Source of the DNA: Acinetobacter lwoffii
GTDB lineage: Bacteria > Pseudomonadota > Gammaproteobacteria > Pseudomonadales > Moraxellaceae
Reading direction: 5' to 3'
NCBI RefSeq assembly: GCF_022967985.1
Contig: NZ_JALJVC010000007.1
Location: 62,001-126,000, forward strand
DNA length: 64,000 nt
Shown here: positions 63,144 through 64,000 of the stretch, in pieces
Numbering within the stretch: the first letter of the stretch is position 1
Layout of the letters: each line of letters begins with the position of its first letter
Notes under the pieces: generated by a model
Seen by the model: only the letters and a program-made list of their open reading frames with translations
What the model was told of the DNA's origin: nothing
The model's database searches: none
Translations under genes and position numbers: made by a program

Positions 63144-64000
63144 ATGGCTAAAGCAAAAAGTGTCTATCGTTGTGAACAATGTGGCGCGGATCATCCAAAA
63201 TGGTCAGGGCAATGTTCGGAATGTGGGGAATGGAACAGCCTGACTGAGGTCAGCATTGCACCTGCGGTTACACATCGGGCTCAGCCAAAAATCGCTGGTG
63301 GATATGCAGGCCAGGCATCGACAATCACCACCTTAAATCAGGTCTCAGTCTCTCACGAAACCCGTCTGCCGACGGGGATCAGTGAATTTGACCGGGTCTT
63401 GGGTGGCGGATTGGTCACTGGTTCGGTGGTCCTGATCGGCGGTGATCCCGGAATTGGTAAATCTACAATCTTGCTACAAACAGCCGCGCACATGGCTTCT
63501 GCCAAAAATTCGGCCCTGTATGTGACCGGTGAGGAATCTTTGTCTCAGGTGGCTTTACGTGCCCAGCGTCTGGATCTGCCGACCGACCAGCTCAAAGTCA
63601 TGGCAGAAACCTGCGTCGAACGTATTTGTGAAGTACTGGCCCAGCAACGTCCTGCGGTGGCAATCCTGGACTCGATCCAAACCCTGTACACCGAAACCCT
63701 GCAATCTGCACCAGGTGGTGTCTCACAAATTCGTGAATCAGCGGCCTTGTTGACCCGTTTTGCCAAAAATAGTGGCACGTCTTTGTTTCTGGTCGGTCAT
63801 GTAACCAAAGAAGGCGCACTGGCCGGCCCACGTGTACTGGAACATATGGTGGACTGTGTGCTGTATTTTGAAGGCCAGTCGGATTCACGTTACCGGATGA
63901 TCCGAGCGGTCAAAAACCGTTTTGGTGCGGTCAATGAGCTCGGTGTGTTCGGCATGACCGATAAAGGTCTGCGCGAAGTTTCCAATCCTTCAGCCATCTT
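63144..64000 (+). CDS. radA: DNA repair protein RadA, N-terminal part (cut by window edge)
   Basis: About 285 residues of RadA/Sms visible, open at the right edge. It is a RecA-related branch migration ATPase in recombinational repair. N-terminal four-cysteine zinc finger YRCEQCGADHPKWSGQCSEC; Walker A in GGDPGIGKSTILLQ (about 95-108); Walker B AILDSIQTLY; and the RadA-specific KNRFG motif in AVKNRFGAVNELG. ATG 63144 (MAKAKSVYRC) is the family start, although its ribosome site is weak. The C-terminal Lon-like domain lies beyond the window. Confidence 0.95.
   Translation, partial: MAKAKSVYRCEQCGADHPKWSGQCSECGEWNSLTEVSIAPAVTHRAQPKIAGGYAGQASTITTLNQVSVSHETRLPTGISEFDRVLGGGLVTGSVVLIGGDPGIGKSTILLQTAAHMASAKNSALYVTGEESLSQVALRAQRLDLPTDQLKVMAETCVERICEVLAQQRPAVAILDSIQTLYTETLQSAPGGVSQIRESAALLTRFAKNSGTSLFLVGHVTKEGALAGPRVLEHMVDCVLYFEGQSDSRYRMIRAVKNRFGAVNELGVFGMTDKGLREVSNPSAI

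Overview
The window looks like a chromosomal segment of an Acinetobacter-type gammaproteobacterium (Moraxellaceae). The support is the gene content and order (ybgC-tolQRA-tolB-pal, perM-hda next to purMN, comEC-lolD-Lol permease, lptM-lysA-dapF-xerC), the moderate-to-low GC with very AT-rich gaps, the Ser81-numbered GyrA quinolone pocket, the GlyGly-CTERM (rhombosortase-type) surface proteins, and an intergenic inverted-repeat element of a kind I associate with this genus. The species is not determined. Nearly all of it is core chromosome. I see no prophage, insertion sequence, CRISPR array, rRNA or tRNA.

Layout. 1-4.3 kb: the 5' part of purL (minus strand), a 1.3 kb AT-rich gene-free stretch, then a solute:sodium symporter with a 43-residue membrane partner. 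4.4-7.8 kb: dgt, ruvA, ruvB, with a repeat element splitting ruvA from ruvB. 7.8-11.7 kb: an orphan membrane/coiled-coil protein, then two divergently transcribed exported amide hydrolases. 11.9-17 kb: the Tol-Pal envelope system. 17-20.7 kb: a small conserved-looking protein, fbp, an rRNA/tRNA methyltransferase, and a compact sigma factor / membrane protein / DUF3106 operon. 20.7-25 kb: two paralogous CSLREA beta-helix proteins with GlyGly-CTERM tails. 25-31.8 kb: hda, perM, purM, purN, an alpha/beta hydrolase, sppA and a lipid A-type acyltransferase. 31.8-38.3 kb: comEC, lolD, a single Lol permease, a PilZ-like protein, an EamA exporter and a YaiI-family protein. 38.5-41.2 kb: an unrecognised 310-residue protein, a tiny membrane ORF and serC. 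41.5-46.4 kb: a TolC / HlyD / ABC-2 permease x2 export operon lacking an ATPase gene. 46.4-53 kb: a lipoprotein, gyrA with a long insertion in its C-terminal domain, a membrane protein, and etfBA. 53.2-55 kb: a LysE exporter divergent from an Lrp regulator, and an orphan. 55.3-62.5 kb: xerC, a hydrolase, dapF, lysA, lptM, and two amino-acid transporters. 62.5-64 kb: an orphan and the 5' part of radA.

Functional themes. Envelope maintenance is prominent (Tol-Pal, Lol lipoprotein export, LptM, lipid A acylation, SppA). DNA handling is represented by RuvAB, RadA, GyrA, XerC, Hda and ComEC. Purine synthesis (PurL, PurM, PurN), lysine and serine synthesis, and amino-acid transport make up the metabolism.

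No unmistakably new multi-gene system is visible. The best candidates for a second look are the ATPase-less exporter operon, the sigma-factor module, the paired rhombosortase-substrate-like surface proteins, the GyrA insertion, and a PilZ protein whose two binding motifs are split by a long helical insert. All family assignments come from reading motifs by eye; no database search was run.
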